NCBI RefSeq assembly: GCF_014856545.2
Contig: NZ_CP109811.1
Location: forward strand, 2,164,001-2,228,000
DNA: 64,000 nt
Direction: 5' to 3'
Origin: Mesobacillus jeotgali
GTDB lineage: Bacteria; Bacillota; Bacilli; Bacillales; Cytobacillaceae
In this document: piece after piece, positions 16,247 through 25,598 of the stretch
Layout of the letters: every line of letters starts with the position of its first letter
Numbering within the stretch: position 1 is the stretch's first letter
Program-made: the position numbers and the translations under genes
Notes under the pieces: generated by a model
Database searches by the model: none
What the model saw: only the letters and a program-made list of their open reading frames with translations
Told to the model about the DNA's origin: nothing

Positions 16247-18550
16247 ATGAGTTCCAATGAAGTGTATTTATTAAGTTTTCTTGAAGATTCGATCCCGGCT
16301 GCTGCCTACAGCGCGAAGAAAATGGAAGAACTAATATTCGAAGATGCTAGCAGTTCGATCATTAAAGGTAGATTATTTGCTGAAGAAATCCTATCTGAAG
16401 TTTTTAAAATAGAGAAACTAGAAGTTCCTTATCAATCTTCACTTTACGATAAGATCAATATACTTACTAGAGAAGAAATTATTAATAGGGATATACAGCA
16501 GGCATTTGATACGATCCGGCTATCCGGAAACAAAGCTGCGCATAATGCAAACTTTAATGATATCACTGAAGCTTTTAAGTTACATAAAGAGATGTATAAA
16601 GTGGGTGTATGGTTTGTCGAAGTTTATTCTTCAGGTCAGCTTAAGATCCCGCCATACGAAGCACCAAAACCAAAGAATAAGGTGCCCCAAAAAGAGGAAT
16701 TTACTGAATTAATCAACAAACAGATCTTAGAATTGTTGGGTTTAGGAAAGCTTGATAACGTTCAGAAAGCTAATGTCGTCAATAAGGACCCTAAGGAAAC
16801 AGAAACAATAAAGGATGGAAAATCACCCGAGACACTAATCAAGAAAGATCTTGCTCAAGGAGAAAGCTACTTAATGAGAGAATTGAGAAGGTTAAAAGAA
16901 TCTTCTCAGGAAGCGATTGAAAATGCTAACCACTTTAGTTCATTTAAAGACTATATGCACGTAGATCGCAAAATTCAATTAGACCTAGAAGAAATTCTAG
17001 AACGAAACAAAGGGATAGAAAAAGGAAGCTTGATATTACTCTGTGGTAGTGTCGGTGACGGAAAGTCGCACTTGCTTGCCTACCTAAAAGAGAAAAAACC
17101 AGAATTGATCAGTGATTATAAAATATTTAATGATGCAACCGAAAGTTTTTCACCGAACAAAAATTCCATTGAAACACTGGAAGAGGTTTTAAGTGGTTTT
17201 TCAGATGAGAACTTGGAGTATTCTAATGACAAGATTATATTAGCAATCAATATGGGAGTCTTAAATAACTTTATTCATTCAACCCATGAAAAGCATTCAT
17301 ATTATTCACTTAAGGCCTTTGTAGAACGCAGTGAGCTTTTTACTCAGAACATAACAACTCATTATTCAGAGGGTTCTTTAAGCTTATTGAGTTTTGCTGA
17401 TTATCATACATATGAATTAACAGAAACTGGGGCCCGATCATCCTTCTTCTCCTGTTTGTTGGAGAAGTTATTAAATAAGTCGGATCAAAACCCTTTTTAC
17501 GTGGCATTAAAAGAGGATCAGAAAAATTACATCGAAAATATTGTTCATGTAAATTATAAATTTTTACAAAATCAATTTGTCCAAGATCAAATTGTCCAGC
17601 TTGTAACTCAAACCATCGTTAAGAAAAAGTTAGTCATTTCTGCAAGAGCATTTCTTAATTTTATCTCTGATATATTGGTCCCTGACAATGTAAACAGGAT
17701 AGAAATACTAAGTGATTTTGAAGTGTTAAATCATTCGCTGCCTACACTATTGTTTAACCGAAGAGAGAGGTCTTCTATTCTGAATGCAATGAGCGAGCTA
17801 GATCCGATTCATTGTAGATCCGTTCATATTGATCAATTAATCATTAAATTGAATACCTTAGGTGACTGGGGAGGGCCAATTTCAGAATATGTTAATGACG
17901 TGATTGGGCTTAATTGGTTAACACCATTTATGACTAGAAGTGACCTAACTGAACACTCATTCACTCTATTTTTCGAGTCATTAATTAGGATTGCATTCCT
18001 TTCCAATAAAGATTTTGCAGCTAATATCTCAGATCAAGACTATAAGGATTACATTGAAAATCTTTATTCCTTTAATGTGGTTAAAATGAAGAAAATAAGT
18101 CATTTTTATGAAGAGATACTGTCGGCCATCTTTAAATGGAAGGGAAGTCCTAAAAAAGACTATATTTACCTAAGTAAACCGTCAGATAAATATCGATTGG
18201 CACAAAAATTGAAGCCTAAACCTACTGTTGAGCATTTATCACCGAATACAAATGAAGTTCTGGATACCTTTAAGTCTTCCATTGTAATCGGCTATAACAA
18301 CGGAAACAGTGAAAATAATCTATTTATAGAAATTGATTTTCAATTGTATTCTTTATTAAAGAAAGTCGTAGCCGGATACAGGCCGAATAAGAGAGACGAA
18401 GAGGATGCAATTAAATTCATGGAATTCATGGAAAAACTAATGGAATTCGGAGAGAAGAAAGAAGAAATGCTCATTCATTTCCCGAGGGATAATAAGTTTT
18501 ACATGGTTAAACGTGATAGTTTTGGCGCGTTTGCTTTTGAAAGGGAGTAG
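16247..18550 (+). CDS. dptF: PT-dependent restriction protein DptF/DndF
   Basis: 767 residues, GGAGGG upstream of the ATG. A P-loop GSVGDGKSHLLAYL near residues 267-280 follows a charged linker. The N-terminal 130 residues are helical and resemble an adaptor region. Size, P-loop position and gene order fit the DptF family, the first protein of the FGH complex that attacks DNA lacking phosphorothioates. It lies directly opposite dndB and begins an operon with dptG eight bases downstream. The P-loop looks intact. Confidence 0.88.
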   Translation: MSSNEVYLLSFLEDSIPAAAYSAKKMEELIFEDASSSIIKGRLFAEEILSEVFKIEKLEVPYQSSLYDKINILTREEIINRDIQQAFDTIRLSGNKAAHNANFNDITEAFKLHKEMYKVGVWFVEVYSSGQLKIPPYEAPKPKNKVPQKEEFTELINKQILELLGLGKLDNVQKANVVNKDPKETETIKDGKSPETLIKKDLAQGESYLMRELRRLKESSQEAIENANHFSSFKDYMHVDRKIQLDLEEILERNKGIEKGSLILLCGSVGDGKSHLLAYLKEKKPELISDYKIFNDATESFSPNKNSIETLEEVLSGFSDENLEYSNDKIILAINMGVLNNFIHSTHEKHSYYSLKAFVERSELFTQNITTHYSEGSLSLLSFADYHTYELTETGARSSFFSCLLEKLLNKSDQNPFYVALKEDQKNYIENIVHVNYKFLQNQFVQDQIVQLVTQTIVKKKLVISARAFLNFISDILVPDNVNRIEILSDFEVLNHSLPTLLFNRRERSSILNAMSELDPIHCRSVHIDQLIIKLNTLGDWGGPISEYVNDVIGLNWLTPFMTRSDLTEHSFTLFFESLIRIAFLSNKDFAANISDQDYKDYIENLYSFNVVKMKKISHFYEEILSAIFKWKGSPKKDYIYLSKPSDKYRLAQKLKPKPTVEHLSPNTNEVLDTFKSSIVIGYNNGNSENNLFIEIDFQLYSLLKKVVAGYRPNKRDEEDAIKFMEFMEKLMEFGEKKEEMLIHFPRDNKFYMVKRDSFGAFAFERE

Positions 18551-18558
18551 AACATAAA

Positions 18559-19977
18559 ATGGTTCAAACTTTAAAAAGAGATGATTTAAAAGAGTTATTA
18601 TATAGTAAGAAAAAACACGACCAGGGTAAAGCTTTAGATGCCTTACCTTTTTTGTCTAAGCGGACAGGGGCCATAAGAAGTCAATTTAATAAGCTACTTG
18701 GAGAGTTTACAAGGAATGTTAGTGGGGTCAAATATAATGAAAAAGCTATAGCAAAGCAAGATTTCTATCATTCTGAAGATGAGAATGAATTGAGTGAGCA
18801 CATAGCAAGTACCATTGATTGGGATGATGATGAGGAAGCTGCCGGTGATTTCGTTAGATTTCTTGATCAGTTTCTCTTTAATCAAGAAGATTTACGTCCC
18901 ATCCATCCATTTTTATTCAATTATATTCAGTTAGATAAAAAACTTAAAAATGAGTTTGGGAAGTATACTCAGTTTATGAACGAGGTATTAGTTGGAGACA
19001 ATAGTGACATAAAAGATGTCTTCAATAATAAGGAAGCAGATGATGTATTAACCGAACTTATTCTTGAAAAAATGGGGAATCTTGAAGAGAAAAACAATAA
19101 AAGACCTAAAGAACAGTATGTCTCCATTCTTAGTTCATTAGTTAAACAATATCAGGAAGATCTAGTTTATTTGAGCAGGTATAAAGATTATTTTCTAACT
19201 TCGTTTCCACTTCTAACGCATTACTATGTCTTTATGTATGCTTGTCAGCTTCTAATAAAATTTGAGCAGTTTACAGATGCTGACTATAATCAAACACAGC
19301 CATTGTATTTCTCGTTAGATTGGGAATCAATTACCAAAAGGAGAAAACCTGCCGACGATCTTGAAGGATATAAGTTCATCAAGGAACATGCAATAAATTT
19401 ATTCCCTCATATCCATACTATCTCTCACTTAAGTCACAATGACTTTAATATGACTAATTATGATGAGGTTGATCAAGTAAACTTTACGCCTTATGCCGAA
19501 CTCTATAAGAAGATCCAGGAAAAAGGGCCTGAATATGAGGAAGCATTCTTAAAAGATCTTAAGCTGTGGATTGCTGATTACTCTGAATGGGCTAAGATAA
19601 AGGTCGAGGATCGTTCGGAAACAGTTCCAGATGCATTTAAGGTACTCTTTTCTTGTTTAAGAGAGGGTATGAGTACTACAGTATGTGACAAGTATGGGAA
19701 AAACATTGACGATTTGGGCGCGAATCAATTTTTGAAAAATCGTGGTGCTTTAGGACCGATTCTTAACGTAAAACACGATTTTCTACTTCTTTTAACAGCT
19801 GTATCAGTAAAAGATAAAAGAATTCCTTTAAACGATCTTTTCGTTGAATTTGAAAAAAGGGGAGTTAAGTTCGACCGTTATTCCAAGAAGGAGATATTAA
19901 CATTATTTGATAAACAGAACCTTCTTGATAAAAAAAGTGATAGTGGTGATGCACAATATGTCAAACCAATTTTATAA
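18559..19977 (+). CDS. dptG: PT-dependent restriction protein DptG/DndG
   Basis: 472 residues, mostly helical and acidic, without a recognisable catalytic motif. I assign it by position between DptF-like and DptH-like genes and by its fitting length. In known systems FGH act together, and loss of any one abolishes restriction. The C-terminal end has a winged-helix-like pattern (LNDLFVEFEKRGVKFDRYSKKEI). It overlaps dptH by 20 bases. Confidence 0.8.
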   Translation: MVQTLKRDDLKELLYSKKKHDQGKALDALPFLSKRTGAIRSQFNKLLGEFTRNVSGVKYNEKAIAKQDFYHSEDENELSEHIASTIDWDDDEEAAGDFVRFLDQFLFNQEDLRPIHPFLFNYIQLDKKLKNEFGKYTQFMNEVLVGDNSDIKDVFNNKEADDVLTELILEKMGNLEEKNNKRPKEQYVSILSSLVKQYQEDLVYLSRYKDYFLTSFPLLTHYYVFMYACQLLIKFEQFTDADYNQTQPLYFSLDWESITKRRKPADDLEGYKFIKEHAINLFPHIHTISHLSHNDFNMTNYDEVDQVNFTPYAELYKKIQEKGPEYEEAFLKDLKLWIADYSEWAKIKVEDRSETVPDAFKVLFSCLREGMSTTVCDKYGKNIDDLGANQFLKNRGALGPILNVKHDFLLLLTAVSVKDKRIPLNDLFVEFEKRGVKFDRYSKKEILTLFDKQNLLDKKSDSGDAQYVKPIL

Positions 19978-22900
19978 ATATATTTCTACATTGCTTGTAA
20001 ATTATTTCAGGGATACAGGCGTTAATGATGGGGATCGATACTATTTACAACTAGATCGAGATAGTGATGTCAAGAATCTGGTAGAAAGCTTAAAGTTAAT
20101 CCAAGGCACTAAAAGGTTTAATTATAAGCATGAACTTGGTGAAGAATATGTAACATTTTCAATCCCTTTCGGTTCGGTACAGTTGGTTATTGCTTATACT
20201 TCTAACAATGTTACACCAGACTTTTTAGTCACCTTAAGGAATCTGGTAGGAGAACAAGAAGGAGTCTGGAAAAATACAGCCTTGTTAAGTATTGTGTCTG
20301 AGCAATTGGATTCAATACAGGGTGGAAGCAGTGATTTGCAAAAGGAAGGAATGCCTTTACATCCAAACTCCTTATTCAATAATTTAAAGACCGAAATTGA
20401 AAATAGTGTTATACCTAAGGTTGATCAGATCATTTTATTAGATAATCTGGAAAACCTGATGAAAGATCAAGCTTTTCAACAAATAACCTTTTTTGAGTTT
20501 GAGGATATTTTCTCAACTTTACAAAAAGGGTCAATAGGTAATGATGAATATTCCAAATTTGGTCTTTTTAAAGATCCGGACCTTAGTACTTTTAAGGGGA
20601 AAGATCAAAAGGAAAGATTGAAAGAAAATAGAGAACTATATGACTTTGTACGAAAAGTTCATGATCTTGGTTTAGGAGAAGAGGAACTCGAAAAGCGTTT
20701 CACTTCTGAAGGTGCAAAAGAACTTCAAGGTGAACGATGGAAGGATATTGAATATCCTAAGGTAAATAAATTTAAAGTTGTCGAGAAGAAGAAAAAAATC
20801 GAGTATTCAGGCCTGAACATTAAAGGTAAATTGAAGGTATGGAATCGCCCACAAAAAGAAACAGCAGCAGGAAAAAGAAAAAGACATATTGTAATTTTTA
20901 CTGGTGACGAAAATAATTCAATTGATCTCGATATCAGTTTTAATTTATTTGGCGAAATAAAAAGCCTTTCTAAAGAGTATTTAAATTATCCGAAAAACTC
21001 TAATGGTATTGAAATAAATGTTAAGAATAAAAATATTGGTGTAAGACTTACACCGATCCAAAATGAGGTTACTTTTCACAAGTTTTCTTACAAGCATGAA
21101 AAGAAAGCTTCTTTAGGAACAGAATTTTTCATAGCATTAATACCTATTAATCCATTATATATTGATTCATTTAAATCAAGCTATTTAGTCAATGTCGATA
21201 GCGGATTTTTAGAAATTCAGTTTGATGCAGATGAATTTAGTTTTGGGGATGGATTTGAAAATAAGAAAGTGGAAATCAGAAGTGATAAGGAGAAACATTC
21301 TCTTACACAAGATATGAAGCTAACTGTCATTCCTTTACCGGAAGCATACAATGACAATGATGAATTAAGCTTGTATATAGAGTTTGATCAAGTGACCCTT
21401 CCTTTTTTACTGAAAAATGAATTGCCTGATTCAATGCCTATTACAGGTCAAAGAATTTGGAAACTGATAAGAGAGACTGGTAAAGATATTCAGTGGATTA
21501 AAGAAAACAATAGACTGATATTGGAAAACAGAGAATTTTATTTCCATCCTGAATATCGTAATTTTTTTGAATGGGAAGACCTTTGGGTAGAAGAGGGTAT
21601 GAGATTTGCAATTTTTGAATCAGATGAATTAAAAAGTACTGATATTAAGTTAAATGATGATTTAAGAGAAGCTTATAGCAGATTTGTTACCTACTTTAAA
21701 ATAAGAAATTCAATTCCGAGTCTCTGTACAATAACTGAAGAATACAGGGCTAGAGCTTTAGAATATATTAATGAATACCAAAAAGCGATCAACGATTTTC
21801 AGAGTGGAGTGCCTGCAGGGAGCAAAGGTGTAGATTTATTTAGTCTAGGAACTATTCACGCAAACGGACAAATTTATTTTTCTCCTTTCCACCCGTTGAT
21901 GGTTGCATTTAAATTAAAATTATATGAACTACTGGAAGGTGAAGAAATAGAAAACAGTATATTAAATAGGTTAAGCCCTGATGCATTAATACCTTTTCTT
22001 TACGAAAAAAATCATTTATATAAACCAGATCATCAACAAGCTGCCATGGAATGGTTATGCTTTAAGCCTGTAAATAGAGTATCTGTATCAGATGCCAATT
22101 TATATCTAGCAAAAGTGGTTAATGATAAAATCTCTCAGTTTAAAGAGCATTTCGCTTATTTATTTATTCAAAAGTCCATGGCCCCACTACAAATCAATGT
22201 AATTAATATCTCCAATGATAAGGAGGTTTTGAGAGGGATCCTTCAGTGGATGATCAAGGAAATTGAAAGCGGTGGAAAGGAAAGCCTAAAACCTATTGAA
22301 ATCACACTATATAATGATGATGATTTTGAAAGTTCCTTTGATCTTTACTCACGAACTGAAACTGTCAGCGAATTTGAAACGAATTTCAATGTTAAGCTTA
22401 AAGTGAAAGACCTTGATGAAGATGAAGTATTAAGAACAATTCGTGAGAGATTGTTCTACTTTAAGCAAAAATCGTTAAATGATTTTAGATACGCACATAT
22501 TTCTTTTTATAAGATGCATGCACAAGAGAAACACGCTGTACAGCCTATGAAGGATATGACAACAGGTATAGCGATAGATGGTTTATATGCAAGTGTTCCA
22601 TCAATGAAAGACGAAGAAAACTACAAAAGTGGTTTTGGTACAAAAAATTACACACTTGATGACCAGAATTACTTAGCATGTACTTCCTTCTTGGTCAATG
22701 AGTTAGCTGCAAACCTTCGAAATGGCGGCCATGATAGCTATAGAAAGGGAGAAGCAATTTTTTCAAGAACAACAACTGCGGATGAAGAGCTGCTAAAAAA
22801 CATCTTTAACTCTTCTTACTGGGTAACATTCGTAGACCCATCAATGGATTTGGAGTTTTTTGATAAATTTGATGAAAACCTGGTTGTAATTCACTATAGT

Positions 22901-25192
22901 GATCAATATTCCTCATCAAGTAGATATGATGCAATAACAGTTACGGATAAATCAAATCAGTATTATGCAGTAATTAAAGAATTCCTCAAAAACAAAGATA
23001 TAAAAGGAACCGATGATAATGTCTTTAATACGATAAAGGCTTTTAATACCTTTAACGGAGAATGGCTGTTACGGATTATTGGGAGCAAAGGTCATTTTGA
23101 TCGAGAAAAATTGAGTATTATTTCTGCAATAAAGTATTCGGTGTCGTATTTTGACCATCCGAATATTCTGTGGGTACCTATTTCTTTGGAAGAAATACTT
23201 AGGGTTGCAGGTGCAGTAAGTCTAAATAAATCTGAGGGTGTATTTACCGCTAAAAATTTAGGCGTCAAAGGGAGCCATAGTGACGATCTTCTATTGTTAG
23301 GTTTGGAGAATTACAATGGGGAAGTCTCATTGCATTTCTATCCGGTTGAAGTAAAGATTGGTATAAATAAAGGGGAAGTCTTAGATAAAGCGAGAAAACA
23401 AGTTCAGAAAACCTCCGAATTGCTATACAACACTCTTACCGGGGAAAACGCAAATTCCTTTACAGCCAAGTTTTATCGTAACTTCTTTGCTCAATTGTTA
23501 ATTGCGAATGCCTATAAGCTTCATTCAAGCGAATTTTGGAATGAAAAGAGCTATGAGTTGACTTCTGACGTCATCGAAAAGCTCCTTAAGGATGACTATA
23601 AAATTACAAGTACATTCCGAGACTATATCGGAATGGGTGCGATCTTGTCATTTCAGAAAAATGCTTATCATAGAAGTGCCCAACTTGAGGATGGCATCCA
23701 GTTATTAAACTTAACAGAAAATGATGGTTATGAAGGTTTGATTATTCCAATTAATACAATGAGAAATTGGATCCAAAACGAGCCTAATGACTTTGTTAAA
23801 GAAGATATGTTATCAGTGAAATACCGAGCTGGAGAAACGATTATAGAAACAGAAACTGAAGAGAAGCTTTTAGTTACTGGTAACATTCATGAGGAATATG
23901 AAACTACGAATGGGGATTCGACGGGAAAGAAAATTAAATTAGATGATAGAGAAACTGAAGATGTCCATGAGCAAGAACAGGATGGAGATGAAGAAGAGAC
24001 CGGGGGCACTGTCGAAACTTCAGATAGTACAGTTAATAGAGAAGATTTTAATCAAGAAAAAGCTGAGTCATTGGAAAAATTGCGGATTAAAATTGGTAAA
24101 GCAGAAAATTCAAATAAAGAAATTTTCTGGGAATATGGAAATAAAGGGCTTGCTAACAGGCATTTGCTGATTTCAGGAAAATCTGGTCAAGGGAAGACAT
24201 ACTTTATGCAGTGTCTTCTCCTAGAGAAATCTAAAATGGGTATTCCAAGTATAGTGATTGATTATACTGAAGGATTTCTTCCAAACCAGTTAGAACCAGA
24301 ATTTGTTGAATACCTTGGTAACAAAATAACACAAAAAATTGTGTATAGTGAGAAGCTTCCTATTAACCCTTTCCAAAAGAACCAAAGAGATATAGGTGGA
24401 ATCCAACTTCCTGAATCTGACACCGATGTGGCAGAGAGAATTAAGAGTGTATTCGCTGCTGTTTATAAGTCTCTGGGAATTCAGCAACAAAATGCCATTT
24501 ATGAAGCTGTTTTAAACGGGTTAAACAAGTATGGAGAACATATGGATCTTTCTAAACTAAAAGAGACATTAGAAGAAGATGGATCTTCCTATGCTAAAAC
24601 TGCATTGTCTCAAATCAGACCTTTAATTGATAGAAATCCATTTAACAATGATCAATCTTTTAGTTGGAAAGATATTGTTGATAGTAATGGGCAGGTATAT
24701 ATTATTCAATTAACTGGTTTTCCTAGGGATGTCCAACTTATGATTACAGAATTTATCCTGTGGGACCTATGGAACTATTCAGTTAGATTTGGAAATAAAA
24801 ACAAACCGATGCCAGTTATTATGGATGAAGCACAAAATTTGGATCATACAGAAAAGTCCCCATCAGCAAGAATTCTGACTGAGGGGAGAAAGTTTGGTTG
24901 GTCTGCATGGTATGCGACTCAATTCCTGAAATCTCAATTGGATTCTGACGAACTGGCAAGATTACAAAATTCTTCAGAGAAAATTTATTTTTCTCCTCCT
25001 GAACAGGAGCTGTCTACAATTGCATCTAGTTTATCCAAGGATCCTCAGGATAAAAAGTATTGGGAAAATAAGTTGGCCACCTTAAGAAAGGGACAATGTA
25101 TAGTTCATGGACCTATACAAACAGAAAATGGTACGTTATCGACTCCTACAGTAACAGTAGTTGATATATCACCTCTGACAGAAAGAATATAA
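19958..25192 (+). CDS. dptH: PT-dependent restriction protein DptH/DndH, HerA-like ATPase
   Basis: About 1,744 residues, by far the largest gene here. The chosen ATG (19958) is inside the end of dptG; an ATG nine bases earlier (19949) is also possible. The long N-terminal part is unassigned. A segment near residue 1130 (YPVEVKIGINKGEVLDKA) has a V-K motif suggestive of a PD-(D/E)XK nuclease, but I cannot confirm it. An acidic linker (about 1300-1365) leads to a HerA/FtsK-like ATPase with Walker A SGKSGQGKT near 1408 and Walker B PVIMDEAQNLDH near 1620. The motor probably moves along DNA while the complex cuts unmodified sites. It ends at a bidirectional terminator. Confidence 0.88.
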   Translation: MSNQFYKYISTLLVNYFRDTGVNDGDRYYLQLDRDSDVKNLVESLKLIQGTKRFNYKHELGEEYVTFSIPFGSVQLVIAYTSNNVTPDFLVTLRNLVGEQEGVWKNTALLSIVSEQLDSIQGGSSDLQKEGMPLHPNSLFNNLKTEIENSVIPKVDQIILLDNLENLMKDQAFQQITFFEFEDIFSTLQKGSIGNDEYSKFGLFKDPDLSTFKGKDQKERLKENRELYDFVRKVHDLGLGEEELEKRFTSEGAKELQGERWKDIEYPKVNKFKVVEKKKKIEYSGLNIKGKLKVWNRPQKETAAGKRKRHIVIFTGDENNSIDLDISFNLFGEIKSLSKEYLNYPKNSNGIEINVKNKNIGVRLTPIQNEVTFHKFSYKHEKKASLGTEFFIALIPINPLYIDSFKSSYLVNVDSGFLEIQFDADEFSFGDGFENKKVEIRSDKEKHSLTQDMKLTVIPLPEAYNDNDELSLYIEFDQVTLPFLLKNELPDSMPITGQRIWKLIRETGKDIQWIKENNRLILENREFYFHPEYRNFFEWEDLWVEEGMRFAIFESDELKSTDIKLNDDLREAYSRFVTYFKIRNSIPSLCTITEEYRARALEYINEYQKAINDFQSGVPAGSKGVDLFSLGTIHANGQIYFSPFHPLMVAFKLKLYELLEGEEIENSILNRLSPDALIPFLYEKNHLYKPDHQQAAMEWLCFKPVNRVSVSDANLYLAKVVNDKISQFKEHFAYLFIQKSMAPLQINVINISNDKEVLRGILQWMIKEIESGGKESLKPIEITLYNDDDFESSFDLYSRTETVSEFETNFNVKLKVKDLDEDEVLRTIRERLFYFKQKSLNDFRYAHISFYKMHAQEKHAVQPMKDMTTGIAIDGLYASVPSMKDEENYKSGFGTKNYTLDDQNYLACTSFLVNELAANLRNGGHDSYRKGEAIFSRTTTADEELLKNIFNSSYWVTFVDPSMDLEFFDKFDENLVVIHYSDQYSSSSRYDAITVTDKSNQYYAVIKEFLKNKDIKGTDDNVFNTIKAFNTFNGEWLLRIIGSKGHFDREKLSIISAIKYSVSYFDHPNILWVPISLEEILRVAGAVSLNKSEGVFTAKNLGVKGSHSDDLLLLGLENYNGEVSLHFYPVEVKIGINKGEVLDKARKQVQKTSELLYNTLTGENANSFTAKFYRNFFAQLLIANAYKLHSSEFWNEKSYELTSDVIEKLLKDDYKITSTFRDYIGMGAILSFQKNAYHRSAQLEDGIQLLNLTENDGYEGLIIPINTMRNWIQNEPNDFVKEDMLSVKYRAGETIIETETEEKLLVTGNIHEEYETTNGDSTGKKIKLDDRETEDVHEQEQDGDEEETGGTVETSDSTVNREDFNQEKAESLEKLRIKIGKAENSNKEIFWEYGNKGLANRHLLISGKSGQGKTYFMQCLLLEKSKMGIPSIVIDYTEGFLPNQLEPEFVEYLGNKITQKIVYSEKLPINPFQKNQRDIGGIQLPESDTDVAERIKSVFAAVYKSLGIQQQNAIYEAVLNGLNKYGEHMDLSKLKETLEEDGSSYAKTALSQIRPLIDRNPFNNDQSFSWKDIVDSNGQVYIIQLTGFPRDVQLMITEFILWDLWNYSVRFGNKNKPMPVIMDEAQNLDHTEKSPSARILTEGRKFGWSAWYATQFLKSQLDSDELARLQNSSEKIYFSPPEQELSTIASSLSKDPQDKKYWENKLATLRKGQCIVHGPIQTENGTLSTPTVTVVDISPLTERI

Positions 25193-25195
25193 AAC

Positions 25196-25227
25196 AAAAA
25201 TCCCACCGGATTAACGGTGGGATTTTT
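25196..25227. terminator. Bidirectional terminator between dptH and the second dndE
   Basis: TCCCACCG and CGGTGGGA with a six-base loop are flanked by A5 on the left and T5 on the right. It therefore works for both converging operons. Confidence 0.9.
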
Positions 25228-25228
25228 G

Positions 25229-25594
25229 TTATAGAATTGCCAATCTAAAGTCTTCCATTGATGTTTTGTTTTGGTGAATTTCCCTAAGAATACGCAATCC
25301 TTTTTCAATGAATAACAGCATATGTTTATGCAATTCATCATCATTCAATGGTCTGTTTATTTCGCTTACTATTAAGTGTTTATATAAGAGAAACTCTTTA
25401 TCTTTAATGATATTATCTGGAATAGTCCATTTTTTCCCGCTCTGGAACTCATCAGAAATTGGTCCATTTGCCATGGCAATTCCTTTTGCAAGTGCAATTT
25501 TAACTGCCATCGGCCGTTCTATTTCCATAATGTCAGCAATTAAATCGAGTATTTCTTTACCTTCTTCTGATAATTGCATTCTTCGATTAGACAT
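25229..25594 (-). CDS. Second DndE-like protein
   Basis: 121 residues. The pattern resembles DndE: SEEGKEILDLIADI at the start, the helical MAVKIALAKGIAMANGPI where DndE has its conserved hydrophobic helix, and the terminal HMLLFIEKGLRILREI matching the HLERGITLL helix of the operon copy. Identity with the copy at 10976-11347 looks low, so it is an old paralog with its own role rather than a recent duplicate. It follows a DndD-like gene after four bases, the same D-E order as in the main operon. It has no DndC partner in its own operon. Confidence 0.75.
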   Translation of the reverse strand: MSNRRMQLSEEGKEILDLIADIMEIERPMAVKIALAKGIAMANGPISDEFQSGKKWTIPDNIIKDKEFLLYKHLIVSEINRPLNDDELHKHMLLFIEKGLRILREIHQNKTSMEDFRLAIL

Positions 25595-25598
25595 TCGA

